Shown in pieces: positions 37,969 through 47,554 of a DNA stretch of 64,000 nt. The notes beneath the pieces are model-generated. The model did no database searches and was not told the origin of the DNA. It was given only the letters and a program-made list of their open reading frames with translations. Position 1 is the first letter of the stretch. Every line of letters starts with the position of its first letter. A program made the position numbers and the translations under genes. Source of the stretch: Paenibacillus sp. OK003 (lineage in GTDB: Bacteria > Bacillota > Bacilli > Paenibacillales > Paenibacillaceae); assembly GCF_900109515.1 (NCBI RefSeq), contig NZ_FOBD01000018.1, forward strand, positions 1 to 64,000. Reading direction: 5' to 3'.

Positions 37969-38931
37969 ATGTGGAAAACGATAGTACGCAGAATTATCAT
38001 TATGATTCCTCAGATCTTTTTGCTTAGCCTGCTGGTCTTTCTACTGGCAAAGGCGATGCCTGGAGACGCACTTACCGGATTACTCGATCCGAGTATAGAT
38101 CCAAAAGCGCTGGAGGAACAGCGGGAACGACTGGGATTAAACAATCCATGGTATGTGCAATATTGGGATTGGATCAAAAATGCTGCACAAGGCGATTTCG
38201 GACAATCTTTTCGATTCAAAATGCCAGTATCTGATTTGATTGGTCAGCGTGTTGCCAATACGTTCTGGCTTGCACTGGCGACACTCGTGTTTACTTATCT
38301 GATTGCCATTCCACTTGGCATTATCAGTGGTCGTTACAACGATACTTGGTCTGATCGGTTGATCACTGGTTACACCTACTTGGGCTTTGCAGCCCCGTTG
38401 TTTATCTTTGCACTGGTGATGTTATGGATATTTGGATTCCATTTTGGCTGGTTCCCAACCGGAGGAAGCGTGGAACCTGGACTTACGCCAGGGACATTCA
38501 GCTATATAACAAGCAAATTCTATCATTTGTTATTACCAGCATTATCAATGGCATTAATTGCAACAGTATCTACCGTCCAATACTTGCGTAGTGAAATTAT
38601 TGATATCAAGTACAAGGAATTCGTTCTTACTGCGAGAGCCAAGGGCGCCTCGGAATCTCGAATCTACAACAGGCATATATTAAGAAACTCCCTGTTGCCG
38701 ATCGCCGCATTTTTCGGTTATGAGATTACGGGACTTATCGGAGGTACCATCTTCATTGAGAGCATATTCAGTTATCCAGGTATGGGACAGTTGTTCCTGA
38801 ATTCCATTTCTCTTCGGGATTTCAGTGTAGTAACTGCGCTCGTCTTGTTATATGGCATAGCTACAATCCTGGGATCGTTGCTGTCTGACATTATTCTGGG
38901 TATTGTTGATCCGCGTATACGGATCAAGTAA
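37969..38931 (+). CDS. oppB: Oligopeptide ABC transporter permease OppB
   Basis: 320 aa with about six membrane segments. N-terminal IIMIPQIFLLSLLVFLLAKAMPGD and the EAA-type loop EFVLTARAKGASESRIYNRHILRNSLLPI identify a DppB/OppB permease. ATG at 37969, 7 bases after oppF. Confidence 0.93.
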   Translation: MWKTIVRRIIIMIPQIFLLSLLVFLLAKAMPGDALTGLLDPSIDPKALEEQRERLGLNNPWYVQYWDWIKNAAQGDFGQSFRFKMPVSDLIGQRVANTFWLALATLVFTYLIAIPLGIISGRYNDTWSDRLITGYTYLGFAAPLFIFALVMLWIFGFHFGWFPTGGSVEPGLTPGTFSYITSKFYHLLLPALSMALIATVSTVQYLRSEIIDIKYKEFVLTARAKGASESRIYNRHILRNSLLPIAAFFGYEITGLIGGTIFIESIFSYPGMGQLFLNSISLRDFSVVTALVLLYGIATILGSLLSDIILGIVDPRIRIK

Positions 38932-38960
38932 GAACTTGAAGATTTCGGGGTGAAAATAAG

Positions 38961-39866
38961 ATGAGCAAGGCCAATGATGTCGTTATAACTTCACAGAAGA
39001 TTGATAAGAGCCCCTCCAGCTTGAGTATCTTGTGGCGGGAGCTTGTCAGAGATAAGGTGGCACTAATCTCGCTCATATTTTTGGGACTGGTCATACTGCT
39101 GGTCTATGGTACTTCTTTGATCCTGGATCAAGCTGAAATTGTTAAAGTAGATTTGTTCGCATTGTATGAACCTCCTTCCGCGCAATATTGGCTGGGGACT
39201 GATTACGGCGGTCGCGATGTGTTTGGACAACTGATCATCGGTACGCGTAACTCTCTAACCATAGGTATTATCGTCACGCTAATGACTGGTTGTATAGGTA
39301 TCCTGGTTGGCCTGCTATCCGGTTACTTCGGTGGAATGATTGATAACTTGTTTATGCGGGTTGTTGACTTCTTCATGATTCTTCCAACGCTGATGATCGT
39401 TATCGCGTTTGTTACTGCAGTACCCAAATATAATATTGTATCTTTCTCATTAATTATGACAGCCTTTCTCTGGATGGGGATTGCCAGGTTGATCCGCTCC
39501 AAAGCATTACAGGAACGGGAACTGGACTATGTAAAAGCTTCAAAAACATTAGGTTCGTCCCATCTGAAAATTATGCTCTCACAGGTTCTTCCTAATCTTA
39601 GCTCCATTATCATCGTAACGATGACGTTGAATCTCGCTGCCAACATTGGCCTCGAATCGGGACTTTCCTTCTTGGGATTTGGATTCCCAGAAAGTACACC
39701 CAGTCTTGGAACACTCGTAAGCTATGCTCGTAATCCGCAAACACTGGAATTCAGATGGTGGATATGGCTACCTGCGTCAATACTAATTCTGTTATTGATG
39801 TTGAGTATAAATAATGTCGGACAAGCCCTGAAGCGTGCGACTGATGCAAGACAAAGAAGAGGTTAA
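38961..39866 (+). CDS. oppC: Oligopeptide ABC transporter permease OppC
   Basis: 301 aa, six membrane segments; LGTDYGGRDVFGQLIIGTRNSLTIG and the loop LDYVKASKTLGSSHLKIMLSQVLPNLSS are hallmarks of OppC. ATG at 38961 after GGGGTGAAA. The oppA ribosome site begins just after its stop. Confidence 0.93.
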   Translation: MSKANDVVITSQKIDKSPSSLSILWRELVRDKVALISLIFLGLVILLVYGTSLILDQAEIVKVDLFALYEPPSAQYWLGTDYGGRDVFGQLIIGTRNSLTIGIIVTLMTGCIGILVGLLSGYFGGMIDNLFMRVVDFFMILPTLMIVIAFVTAVPKYNIVSFSLIMTAFLWMGIARLIRSKALQERELDYVKASKTLGSSHLKIMLSQVLPNLSSIIIVTMTLNLAANIGLESGLSFLGFGFPESTPSLGTLVSYARNPQTLEFRWWIWLPASILILLLMLSINNVGQALKRATDARQRRG

Positions 39867-39885
39867 AAAAAGGGAGGAAAGGTTC

Positions 39886-41712
39886 ATGAAAAAGGGATTA
39901 TTTTCACGGGGACTATTTTTCACGATGATGTTGGTCTTCGTACTTGCGCTTGCGGCGTGCTCGGAGAAAGAGGCGGCAACACCAACGCCTTCTACGAACA
40001 CAGGGGAAAAGAAAACAGAGGAGAAGCCTACTAAAGAAGAGGGCGTTTACTCTATCGAAGATTTCAACAATGTCAAAACGAATGAAGGCACTGCAATCGA
40101 GGGTGGGTCCATCACATATGGACTGGTATCCGATACTGCGTTTGAAGGAACATTGAATTTTAACTTCTACTCGGGCAACCCGGATGCAAATGTTCTGCAA
40201 TGGTTTGATGAAGGTTTGCTGACTTGGGACAAAGACTATGTATATACCAACGATGGTGCAGCAACGTATGAAACATCGGAAGATGGTAAAACGTTCACAC
40301 TGACCATTCGTGATAATGTAAACTGGCATGACGGCAAGCCTGTAACAGCTGAAGATTTGCAGTTTGCTTATGAAGTGATCGGTAACAAGGCTTATGATGG
40401 TCCACGTTACGATTCCAACTTTACAAGTGTAGTAGGTATGGATGATTATCACGCTGGAAAAGCAAAAACGATCTCTGGAATCAAGGTTCTTAGCGAAAAA
40501 CAAATCAGCATTACGTATAAGGAATCTACACCTTCACTGCTGACAGGTGGCGTATGGACATATCCACTGGCTAAACATATCTTCGGTGATATGGATGTAG
40601 CGAAAATGTCTTCTTCCAAAGAAGTACGTGAAAAGCCAATCGGTTTTGGTCCATTCAAAGTGGAAACAATCACTCCAGGTGAGTCTGTAACTTTCGTTAA
40701 AAACGATGACTACTGGCGTGGAGCTCCAAAACTGGACAAAGTGACTTTGAAAGTAATCAACCCAACAACGGTTGTTCAAGAATTGAAATCTGGCGGGGTA
40801 GACCTCGTGGATTCATTCCCCACAGATCAATATAAAGACAATGCTAATATGTCCAACGTTGAATTCCTAGGTGCAATCGATCGTGCTTACACCTACATTG
40901 GTTTCAAATTGGGCACATGGGATGCTGACAACGGCAAAGTTGTAACAAACCCAGATGCAAAAATGGCTGACAAAAATCTGCGTAAAGCAATGTGGCTTGC
41001 TGTAGATAACGACCAAGTTGGTAAACGTTTCTATAACGGTCTGCGTTGGAATGCAACAACATTGATTCCGCCGTCTCACCCAGAATTCCATGATTCTAAC
41101 AATCCGGGTGTTGCATATGACCCAGAAGCAGCGAAAAAATTGCTGGATGAAGCAGGTTACAAACTGGATGGTGAATTCCGTACGAAACCGGACGGTTCCC
41201 CACTTGAAATTAACTTTGTATCGATGACAGGTGGCGACACAGCTGAACCACTGGCACGTTACTACGTTCAATCGTGGGCAGCAATCGGTCTGAAAGTAAA
41301 CCTGGAAATGGTTGAGTTCAACAATTTCTATGACCGTGTAGGTAACACAGGTAAAGATGATCCAAATATTGATGTATATCAAGCTGCTTGGGGCGTGGGT
41401 ATTGACGTAGATCCAGCAGGTCTGTATGGCCGTGATGCACTGTATAACTTCTCCAGATTCTCTAGCGAAGAAAATGACAAATTGCTCGCACAAGGTGTAT
41501 CTGCTGAAGCGTTTGATGTAGACAAGCGTAAAGAGATCTACAATCAATGGCAGCAGTACATGGTTGATGAAGTTCCTGTATTCCCGACATTGTACCGTGC
41601 TGTTGTAGCACCGGTTAACAAACGTGTAATGAACTATGCGATTGGTGACGGAACAGGTTTATATCTGAATGACATTCAAGTTAATGCAGATAAAGCGGTT
41701 GTAGCAGAGTAA
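39886..41712 (+). CDS. oppA: Oligopeptide-binding lipoprotein OppA
   Basis: 608 aa. Lipoprotein signal with lipobox LAAC (Cys25), a Thr/Glu/Lys-rich linker, then the extracellular family-5 solute-binding fold: ETSEDGKTFTLTIRDNVNWHDGKPVTAEDLQFAYEVI and KPIGFGPFKVE. It captures peptides for OppBCDF; in Bacillus such systems also bring in signalling peptides. ATG at 39886 after GGGAGGAAAGG; an open frame from 39835 inside oppC is not used. Codon use favours GTA, CGT and AAA, suggesting high expression. Confidence 0.92.
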   Translation: MKKGLFSRGLFFTMMLVFVLALAACSEKEAATPTPSTNTGEKKTEEKPTKEEGVYSIEDFNNVKTNEGTAIEGGSITYGLVSDTAFEGTLNFNFYSGNPDANVLQWFDEGLLTWDKDYVYTNDGAATYETSEDGKTFTLTIRDNVNWHDGKPVTAEDLQFAYEVIGNKAYDGPRYDSNFTSVVGMDDYHAGKAKTISGIKVLSEKQISITYKESTPSLLTGGVWTYPLAKHIFGDMDVAKMSSSKEVREKPIGFGPFKVETITPGESVTFVKNDDYWRGAPKLDKVTLKVINPTTVVQELKSGGVDLVDSFPTDQYKDNANMSNVEFLGAIDRAYTYIGFKLGTWDADNGKVVTNPDAKMADKNLRKAMWLAVDNDQVGKRFYNGLRWNATTLIPPSHPEFHDSNNPGVAYDPEAAKKLLDEAGYKLDGEFRTKPDGSPLEINFVSMTGGDTAEPLARYYVQSWAAIGLKVNLEMVEFNNFYDRVGNTGKDDPNIDVYQAAWGVGIDVDPAGLYGRDALYNFSRFSSEENDKLLAQGVSAEAFDVDKRKEIYNQWQQYMVDEVPVFPTLYRAVVAPVNKRVMNYAIGDGTGLYLNDIQVNADKAVVAE

Positions 41713-41816
41713 TAAAAAAGCATTAGCAACAATAAGGATTGGGGTCCTTTTAAGAATTCGGTTGCTAGATCTAATTGAAAAGATTCTTCTAGGTATGAAT
41801 AGAAAAAGTCTTGTAA

Positions 41817-41869
41817 AACATGGATTCCGTACACTCTGGCATGGGGGGTATGGGATCCATGTTTTTTTT
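41817..41869 (+). terminator. opp operon terminator
   Basis: AACATGGATTCC (41817-41828) pairs with GGGATCCATGTT (41852-41863) across a 23-base loop, then T7. Confidence 0.85.
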
Positions 41870-41965
41870 GGTAACAAAAAAATAAAAAAAATTTAACTTT
41901 TTTTATAAAAATTGCAGACAAAATGCCTCTTCACTTCGTCTATATCTGTAAGAGGTGATTTTCCG

Positions 41966-42856
41966 ATGAAAAAATGGTGGATACGGGCAGGAATGCTGCT
42001 GGCTCTACTCGTTATTATATATTTGGGTGTAAAACCGGACATGCTGGTAGGCAAACCGGCAATTAAAGCTGAATCGGCTGTACTAATGGATATGAGCTCC
42101 GAGCAGATTCTAATGAACTTTAACGGTTCTGAACAGATTGCGCCTGCAGGAATCAGTAAACTGATGACAGAACTGCTTGTAATGGAAGCTGTGATTAACG
42201 GAGAGTTGCGTTGGGACGACTCTGTGAATATCAGCCTGTATGCAAGTTCAGTAGGTGGCAGCCACCTGGGTTTGAAACAAGGGGAGCAATTCACTGTACA
42301 GGAGCTATTCCAGATTGTAGCCGTCTATTCCGCGAATGACGCCGCTATTGCTCTGGCTGAACATATCAGTGGCACAGAGCAGACTTTTGCACAAAAGATG
42401 AATCAGAAGGCTACAGAGATTGGACTGTCCGACAAAACAGTGTTTACCAATGCAACAGGTTTAAGCGAAAAACGACTTGGTCCGAACCGTCCGAAGGAAT
42501 TACAAGGGCAGACCGTAATGACCGCCGTAGATGCATGCAAGCTTGCACGTTATTTGCTGAATAACTATCCCGAAATATTGAGAGTCTCCAGCCAAATGCA
42601 GGTGTCGATGCACCAAAAGGGAATGTACATGAGCAACACCAACTGGATGCTGTCCTCAATTGGCGGACCCTATGCTTACGATGGAAACGATGGATTGAAG
42701 ACCGGATATGATGAGGATTCCGGCTATCACTTCGTTGGAACGGCGGAGCGTAATGGCAAGCGATTGATCTCCGTTGTACTGGGTTCGGATAGTCGTGAGG
42801 GACGTTTTATCGAGACACGAAAGCTATTCAATTATGGATTTTCCGGTTCAAAGTAA
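41966..42856 (+). CDS. PBP5/DacF-type D-Ala-D-Ala carboxypeptidase homologue lacking its serine
   Basis: 296 aa. A signal/anchor at residues ~7-24, then an S11 (penicillin-binding) domain: SAVLMDMSSEQIL, the SxN motif in VYSANDAAIALAEHISG and KTG in DGLKTGYDEDSGYHFVG. The first motif, normally PAS-x-x-K with the acylating serine, reads PAGISK (codons CCT GCA GGA ATC AGT AAA), so the nucleophile position is glycine. It may be an inactive homologue, or the next serine might substitute. The C-terminal stalk domain is missing. ATG at 41966 after AGAGGTGAT. Confidence 0.85.
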   Translation: MKKWWIRAGMLLALLVIIYLGVKPDMLVGKPAIKAESAVLMDMSSEQILMNFNGSEQIAPAGISKLMTELLVMEAVINGELRWDDSVNISLYASSVGGSHLGLKQGEQFTVQELFQIVAVYSANDAAIALAEHISGTEQTFAQKMNQKATEIGLSDKTVFTNATGLSEKRLGPNRPKELQGQTVMTAVDACKLARYLLNNYPEILRVSSQMQVSMHQKGMYMSNTNWMLSSIGGPYAYDGNDGLKTGYDEDSGYHFVGTAERNGKRLISVVLGSDSREGRFIETRKLFNYGFSGSK

Positions 42857-42970
42857 GGGGGAGAATGGAACTTGAGGGTTCTACCGCTGTTATCCTATGG
42901 TGAATCATGGTAAAATAATTTACGTATAATCCCAAATTATAATGTAATTCACTTTAAAGGGGGAAATAGA

Positions 42971-45400
42971 TTGAACGCAATGAGTAAAAAGGTATATGCT
43001 CTCACACTTAGCATGGCGATGTCCATCGCTCTGATTCAACCAGCGGTCCAGGCAGCAGAAGCTGTGAAGCCAACGGCGACAGTCGCTGAATCCATTGCTT
43101 CGAAGGCATCACAGACACTACAGCAACTGGGATACATAGATGGCACAACAGATGGAATGAAAGACTCACAATCGCCAATTACTCGTGCTCAGGCCGCGAT
43201 CATCCTGCAGCGTGTACTTAAACTGGATGCTCCAGCGTCTCTTACAGGTTTTGCAGATGTATTGGCTAAGGATGAAGCTGCTCCTGCCATTTACGCGCTG
43301 AAGCAAAGTGGTCTTATTCAAGGACAAGTCAAAGGATATGCACCAGATGCACCTCTCACAAGAGCACAGATGGCATCGTTGTTTACTCGGGCATTTGAAC
43401 TAAAGGATAATGGCATTCAGGTTGTATACAGTGATATGGCGCAAATTCCGAAGGTACATACGGAGGATGCGATTCGTCTGAAGCAGCATTTTATTATTGA
43501 AGGCAGTGCGTTTAACGCCAAAAATTCAGTGACCCATGGTGAGTTTGCTGATGCGCTGTACCTCGCTCTTGGACTTGATGTGCAGTCAGAAGGTGTCACA
43601 CCTCTGGAAGACTTCTTCAAACAGCCGGCTCAAGCAGGCTTCCAGATGTCTCCGGATGGTAAACATCTGGCTTACATGGAGCCTTGGAACAACCGAATGA
43701 ATATTGTGGTGAAAGAGAATGGTCAGGACAAGTCAGTACGTATCACGAGTGAGACAGAGCGCAGTATAGCAGGATTTGTATGGGCGACAAAGGATAAGCT
43801 GTTGTATGTAAAGGATGAAGCAGGGGACGAGAACTATCATATTTATGTAACGGATATCGATGGGAAGAACAGCAAGGATCTGACACCATATCCGAATACA
43901 AGAGCGATTCTGGTAGACTCCCTGGAGAATATTCCGGATGAGATTCTAGTGGGCATGAACAAACGTGATCCGCGGATTTTTGATGTGTACCGGATTAATA
44001 TCAAGACAGGTGAGGCTGTGCTTGCCGCAGAGAACCCAGGCAATATTACGGGCTGGCTAACAGACCATGAGGGTAAAATCCGTGTGGCCATATCGAGTGA
44101 TGGTAATGTCTCTTCGTTGATGTATCGTGAATCGGAAGATAAACCATTCGAAAATTTGATGACCACCAAGCTTGGAGAAACATTTGCTCCAGTGATGTTC
44201 ACGTATGATAACAAAAACATCTATGCTGTATCCAATTTAGAGCGGGATAAAACAGCGATTGTCGAATATAGCCCAAGCAGCAAAAAAGTAACGAAAACCA
44301 TCTATGAAAACAAGGATGTGGATGTATCCAGTTTCGTTCCTTCTAAAGAAAAAGGCACAATCCTTGCTGCTGTCTATGAGACGGACAAGGTTAACTATGA
44401 ATACTTCGACAATGATTACAAAAAATTGATGCAGGATATTCAGGCAAAAGTTCCGGGTAAAGAAGTAAGCATTTCAAACATAAGTGAAGAAGGTCAGGTT
44501 CTGTTCATTGCGTATAGCGATAAATCCATGGGTACGTACTACTTCTACGACTCCAAGACGGGTAAGCTGGATAAATTAGCTGACGCGGCACCTTGGATTG
44601 ATGAGAGTAAAATGTCGGATGTAAAACCCATTACGTACAAATCGCGTGACGGTTTAACCCTCCATGGTTATCTGACACTCCCACAAGGAGCCGAGGCTTC
44701 CCAATTGCCACTGGTAGTTGTTCCGCATGGCGGACCTTGGGCCCGGGACTCGTGGGGCTTCAATCCGGAAATTCAATTTCTCGCAAGCCGTGGCTATGCT
44801 GTACTACAGGTGAATTTCCGTGGTTCTACTGGATACGGTAAGGAATTCCTGGATGCAGGCAACAAAGAGTGGGGTAAAGCGATGCAGGACGATCTCACAG
44901 ACGGCGTAAATTGGCTGGTTGAAGAGGGAACGGTTGATGCGAAGCGTGTAGCCATCTACGGTGGATCTTATGGTGGATATGCTGCTCTGGCAGGACTGGC
45001 ATTCACACCAGAAGTGTATGCCGCAGGAATTAGCTATGTTGGACCATCCAATCTGTTCACGCTGCTGGATTCACTGCCACCTTACTGGGAGTCCGAGCGC
45101 AACATGTTCTATGAACGTATGGGTGATCCGGAGAAAGACAAGGAGCTGCTGACAGCTGTCTCACCACTGTTCCATATCGATCAGATGAAAGCTCCATTGT
45201 TCGTGGTTCAGGGCGCAAATGATCCGCGTGTCAAACAGGCTGAGTCTGATCAAATTGTGGAGGCTCTGCGCAAGCGTGGAGTTGATGTGCCTTATATGTT
45301 AAAAGCGAATGAAGGACATGGCTTCGGCAATGTTGAAAATCAATTGGATTTGTATCGTGCCATTGAGAAATTCCTGAATCGTCACCTGATGCAGCAGTAG
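42971..45400 (+). CDS. SLH-domain S9 (prolyl oligopeptidase-type) peptidase
   Basis: 809 aa. Signal peptide (~1-32, cleavage near VQAAEA), SLH-type segments (~40-195, SPITRAQAAIILQRVLKL and APLTRAQMASLFTRAFEL) for binding to the cell wall, a beta-propeller-like middle (~200-540) and a C-terminal alpha/beta hydrolase. The catalytic triad is visible: Ser in YGGSYGGYAAL, Asp in VQGANDPRVKQ, His in NEGHGFGN. It should be a wall-attached peptidase acting on short or N-blocked peptides. TTG 42971 is 7 bases after AAGGGGG; ATG 42980 is the alternative. The peptides it makes could feed the opp system upstream (inference). Confidence 0.88.
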   Translation: MNAMSKKVYALTLSMAMSIALIQPAVQAAEAVKPTATVAESIASKASQTLQQLGYIDGTTDGMKDSQSPITRAQAAIILQRVLKLDAPASLTGFADVLAKDEAAPAIYALKQSGLIQGQVKGYAPDAPLTRAQMASLFTRAFELKDNGIQVVYSDMAQIPKVHTEDAIRLKQHFIIEGSAFNAKNSVTHGEFADALYLALGLDVQSEGVTPLEDFFKQPAQAGFQMSPDGKHLAYMEPWNNRMNIVVKENGQDKSVRITSETERSIAGFVWATKDKLLYVKDEAGDENYHIYVTDIDGKNSKDLTPYPNTRAILVDSLENIPDEILVGMNKRDPRIFDVYRINIKTGEAVLAAENPGNITGWLTDHEGKIRVAISSDGNVSSLMYRESEDKPFENLMTTKLGETFAPVMFTYDNKNIYAVSNLERDKTAIVEYSPSSKKVTKTIYENKDVDVSSFVPSKEKGTILAAVYETDKVNYEYFDNDYKKLMQDIQAKVPGKEVSISNISEEGQVLFIAYSDKSMGTYYFYDSKTGKLDKLADAAPWIDESKMSDVKPITYKSRDGLTLHGYLTLPQGAEASQLPLVVVPHGGPWARDSWGFNPEIQFLASRGYAVLQVNFRGSTGYGKEFLDAGNKEWGKAMQDDLTDGVNWLVEEGTVDAKRVAIYGGSYGGYAALAGLAFTPEVYAAGISYVGPSNLFTLLDSLPPYWESERNMFYERMGDPEKDKELLTAVSPLFHIDQMKAPLFVVQGANDPRVKQAESDQIVEALRKRGVDVPYMLKANEGHGFGNVENQLDLYRAIEKFLNRHLMQQ

Positions 45401-45418
45401 GTTAGTCCATCAAGAAGG

Positions 45419-45461
45419 CCGTCCCACGGGTTCCATCCAACCTGAGGGACGGTTTTATTTT
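45419..45461 (+). terminator. S9 peptidase terminator
   Basis: CCGTCCC (45419-45425) pairs with GGGACGG (45446-45452), then TTTTATTTT. Confidence 0.8.
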
Positions 45462-45516
45462 GTGAGTCCGATGTTGAATGGACATGGTGTACAATGGCAT
45501 AAATCATATTAACAAA

Positions 45517-45560
45517 TTGACATATGCATTCATTTTGTTTTAAAATGACCAGTGAGTCAT
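45517..45560 (+). promoter_or_regulatory. Efflux gene promoter with a possible operator
   Basis: TTGACA (45517-45522), 17 bases, TTAAAA (45540-45545). Overlapping the -10 and start site is ATGACCAGTGAGTCAT (45545-45560), an inverted repeat of ATGAC with a 6-base centre. Such sites are typical for TetR or MarR repressors, but no such gene is in the window. Confidence 0.5.
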
Positions 45561-45643
45561 TAATGTTCGGTTCGGTTTAATATATATGTATCATTACAGC
45601 CTTACGCTAATGGATTGCAATCTGATGGAGGAGGAAACATGTA

Positions 45644-47233
45644 ATGCAAAAACAAATGAAATGGCCGCTTATCCTATTTGCTATCGGGGTGTTTATGGCT
45701 GCGCTGGATAACGGAATTATTACGTCGTCCCTGACGACTTTAAATGCGTCGTTTGGCGTGTCGCCGACATGGGGAGCATGGACAATCACGCTCTATACGC
45801 TCGGACTTGCGGTGAGTGTGCCCATTGCGGGTAAGCTCTCCGACCGTTATGGACGCAAGAAGCTGTTTCTAATTGAAGTGGCTTTGTTCGGAATCGGGTC
45901 TTTACTCGTTGCGCTAAGCACATCGTTTACCTTCTTCCTGATTGCTCGTGTCATCCAGGCGCTGGGTGGTGGCGGGATTTTTATCATTGCGAGTTCTTAC
46001 GTATTAAGCAAGTTCCCAGCGGAGCGTCAGGGCACAGCCTTGGGTCTTCTGGGAGGTATGAACGGGGTTGCCGCAATTCTTGGGCCGAATATCGGTGCTT
46101 TTATCCTCGACATTACGGGGAATTGGCACTGGTTATTCTTGATCAACGTACCAATCGCCATTTTGCTGTTTATTGCGGGTATCCGTTATATTCATGAAGA
46201 ACAGGAGCTGAGCCGTAAGGCGGTGGACTGGAGTGGTATCGCGGTCCTGACGCTGGGTGTGCTTAGTCTGATGTACAGCTTCAGCAATCTGGATGGCGTA
46301 AATATGCTGCAAAGTCTTGGCTCACCGAATTTCTATGGTTTCTTCCTGGCAGGTGTGGTCATTCTGGTCCTCTTCTACTTTCTTGAAAAAAGGCTGGAAG
46401 GATCACAGCGTGAACCTGTTGTATCTACACAGCTTCTGGGCATAGCGTCCTTTCGCTGGACGCTGCTGATTGCCTTTTTCTCAGGAGCCATTCTGGCATC
46501 TGTGATCTTCATTCCAGGCTTTGTTGAGCAATACCTCGGGGTGTCCAACACAGCCTCCGGCTACTGGTTTACACCGCTTGCCCTGGCTTCAGGCATTGGT
46601 GCGGGTGGTGGCGGTTATCTGGTTGACCGTAAAGGGCCAATCTGGACGTTATCTGTAGCCGGATTGCTGTCGGCTATCGGCTTCCTGCTCTTCCCGCTGT
46701 GGGTAGAACATATCTGGCAATTCGTGATTGCGAGTGTACTCGTGGGGATTGGCTTCGGTATGATGCTGGGAGCTCCCGTGAACGTGCTCGTTACTGAGCA
46801 AGCGGGTGAGAACAACAAGGGCATTGCGGTAGCGACCAGTTCCTTGTTCCGTCAGATGGCTATGGCGATCGCGCCAACCATTTTTGCCGGTTTCCTGGCT
46901 CGCTCTTTCTCCAACCTGGGTTCCAATATTCAACAGGGTCTCACAGATCAGGGCATTCAGGTGCCGCCCGAAGCGCTTCAACAATATGCATCTGGCGGTG
47001 CAGCTTCAGGAAGCGATATTTCCAGCTTAACCGAAGGACTATCCCAAATCCCAGATCCGGGCATTCGAGATGTGCTGCTACAGGCTCTTCATCAGACAAT
47101 CGGCGAGGGTTATAGTGGACTGTTCTGGTCTGCGGTTATTTTCAGTGTACTCACACTGGTGGCCGCGTTTATTACAGGGCGTCAGCGTCATAAGGAGAAG
47201 AGGAATCGGGTGGAGACAGCATCAACAAACTGA
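45644..47233 (+). CDS. DHA2/EmrB-type MFS drug efflux transporter
   Basis: 529 aa with about 14 membrane segments. MAALDNGIITSSLTTLNASFGVSPTWGAWTITLYTLGLAVSVP (segments 1-2), motif A GKLSDRYGRKKLFL and motif C GLLGGMNGVAAILGPNIGAFI mark the 14-segment DHA2 drug:H+ antiporters. A hydrophilic loop at ~435-475 precedes the last segment, and the tail is basic. Substrate unknown. ATG at 45644 after GGAGGAGG. Single-gene unit. Confidence 0.9.
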   Translation: MQKQMKWPLILFAIGVFMAALDNGIITSSLTTLNASFGVSPTWGAWTITLYTLGLAVSVPIAGKLSDRYGRKKLFLIEVALFGIGSLLVALSTSFTFFLIARVIQALGGGGIFIIASSYVLSKFPAERQGTALGLLGGMNGVAAILGPNIGAFILDITGNWHWLFLINVPIAILLFIAGIRYIHEEQELSRKAVDWSGIAVLTLGVLSLMYSFSNLDGVNMLQSLGSPNFYGFFLAGVVILVLFYFLEKRLEGSQREPVVSTQLLGIASFRWTLLIAFFSGAILASVIFIPGFVEQYLGVSNTASGYWFTPLALASGIGAGGGGYLVDRKGPIWTLSVAGLLSAIGFLLFPLWVEHIWQFVIASVLVGIGFGMMLGAPVNVLVTEQAGENNKGIAVATSSLFRQMAMAIAPTIFAGFLARSFSNLGSNIQQGLTDQGIQVPPEALQQYASGGAASGSDISSLTEGLSQIPDPGIRDVLLQALHQTIGEGYSGLFWSAVIFSVLTLVAAFITGRQRHKEKRNRVETASTN

Positions 47234-47257
47234 ATGGATGGACATTCCACATCAAGA

Positions 47258-47301
47258 GAACAGTGCACCTTTTGCCAGTAAAAAAGGAGCGCTGTTCTTT
47301 T
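47258..47301 (+). terminator. Efflux gene terminator
   Basis: GAACAGTGC (47258-47266) pairs with GCGCTGTTC (47289-47297, one G-U pair), followed by TTTTC. The gap 47302-47554 shows no gene. Confidence 0.7.
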
Positions 47302-47554
47302 CAATTTAACCGGATTGTAACTTTTCATCACCCAGCAATGATTACAATAGAACGAGCGTGAGCGGCGTTTTCTTTTGAGATAGAGAAAACATCAGAGAAC
47401 ACCGTGTCACAAGCCATTGCGCACGTTTAATGGTAAATATATAAGTTGTACGATTTAATTAGCACTGTACCGTTGCGGGGTCAGGACAAGTTAAAATCAA
47501 CTTATATACCAGTAGTATCGAATTTCATTTTGACAGTGAAGAAGGAATCGATGG

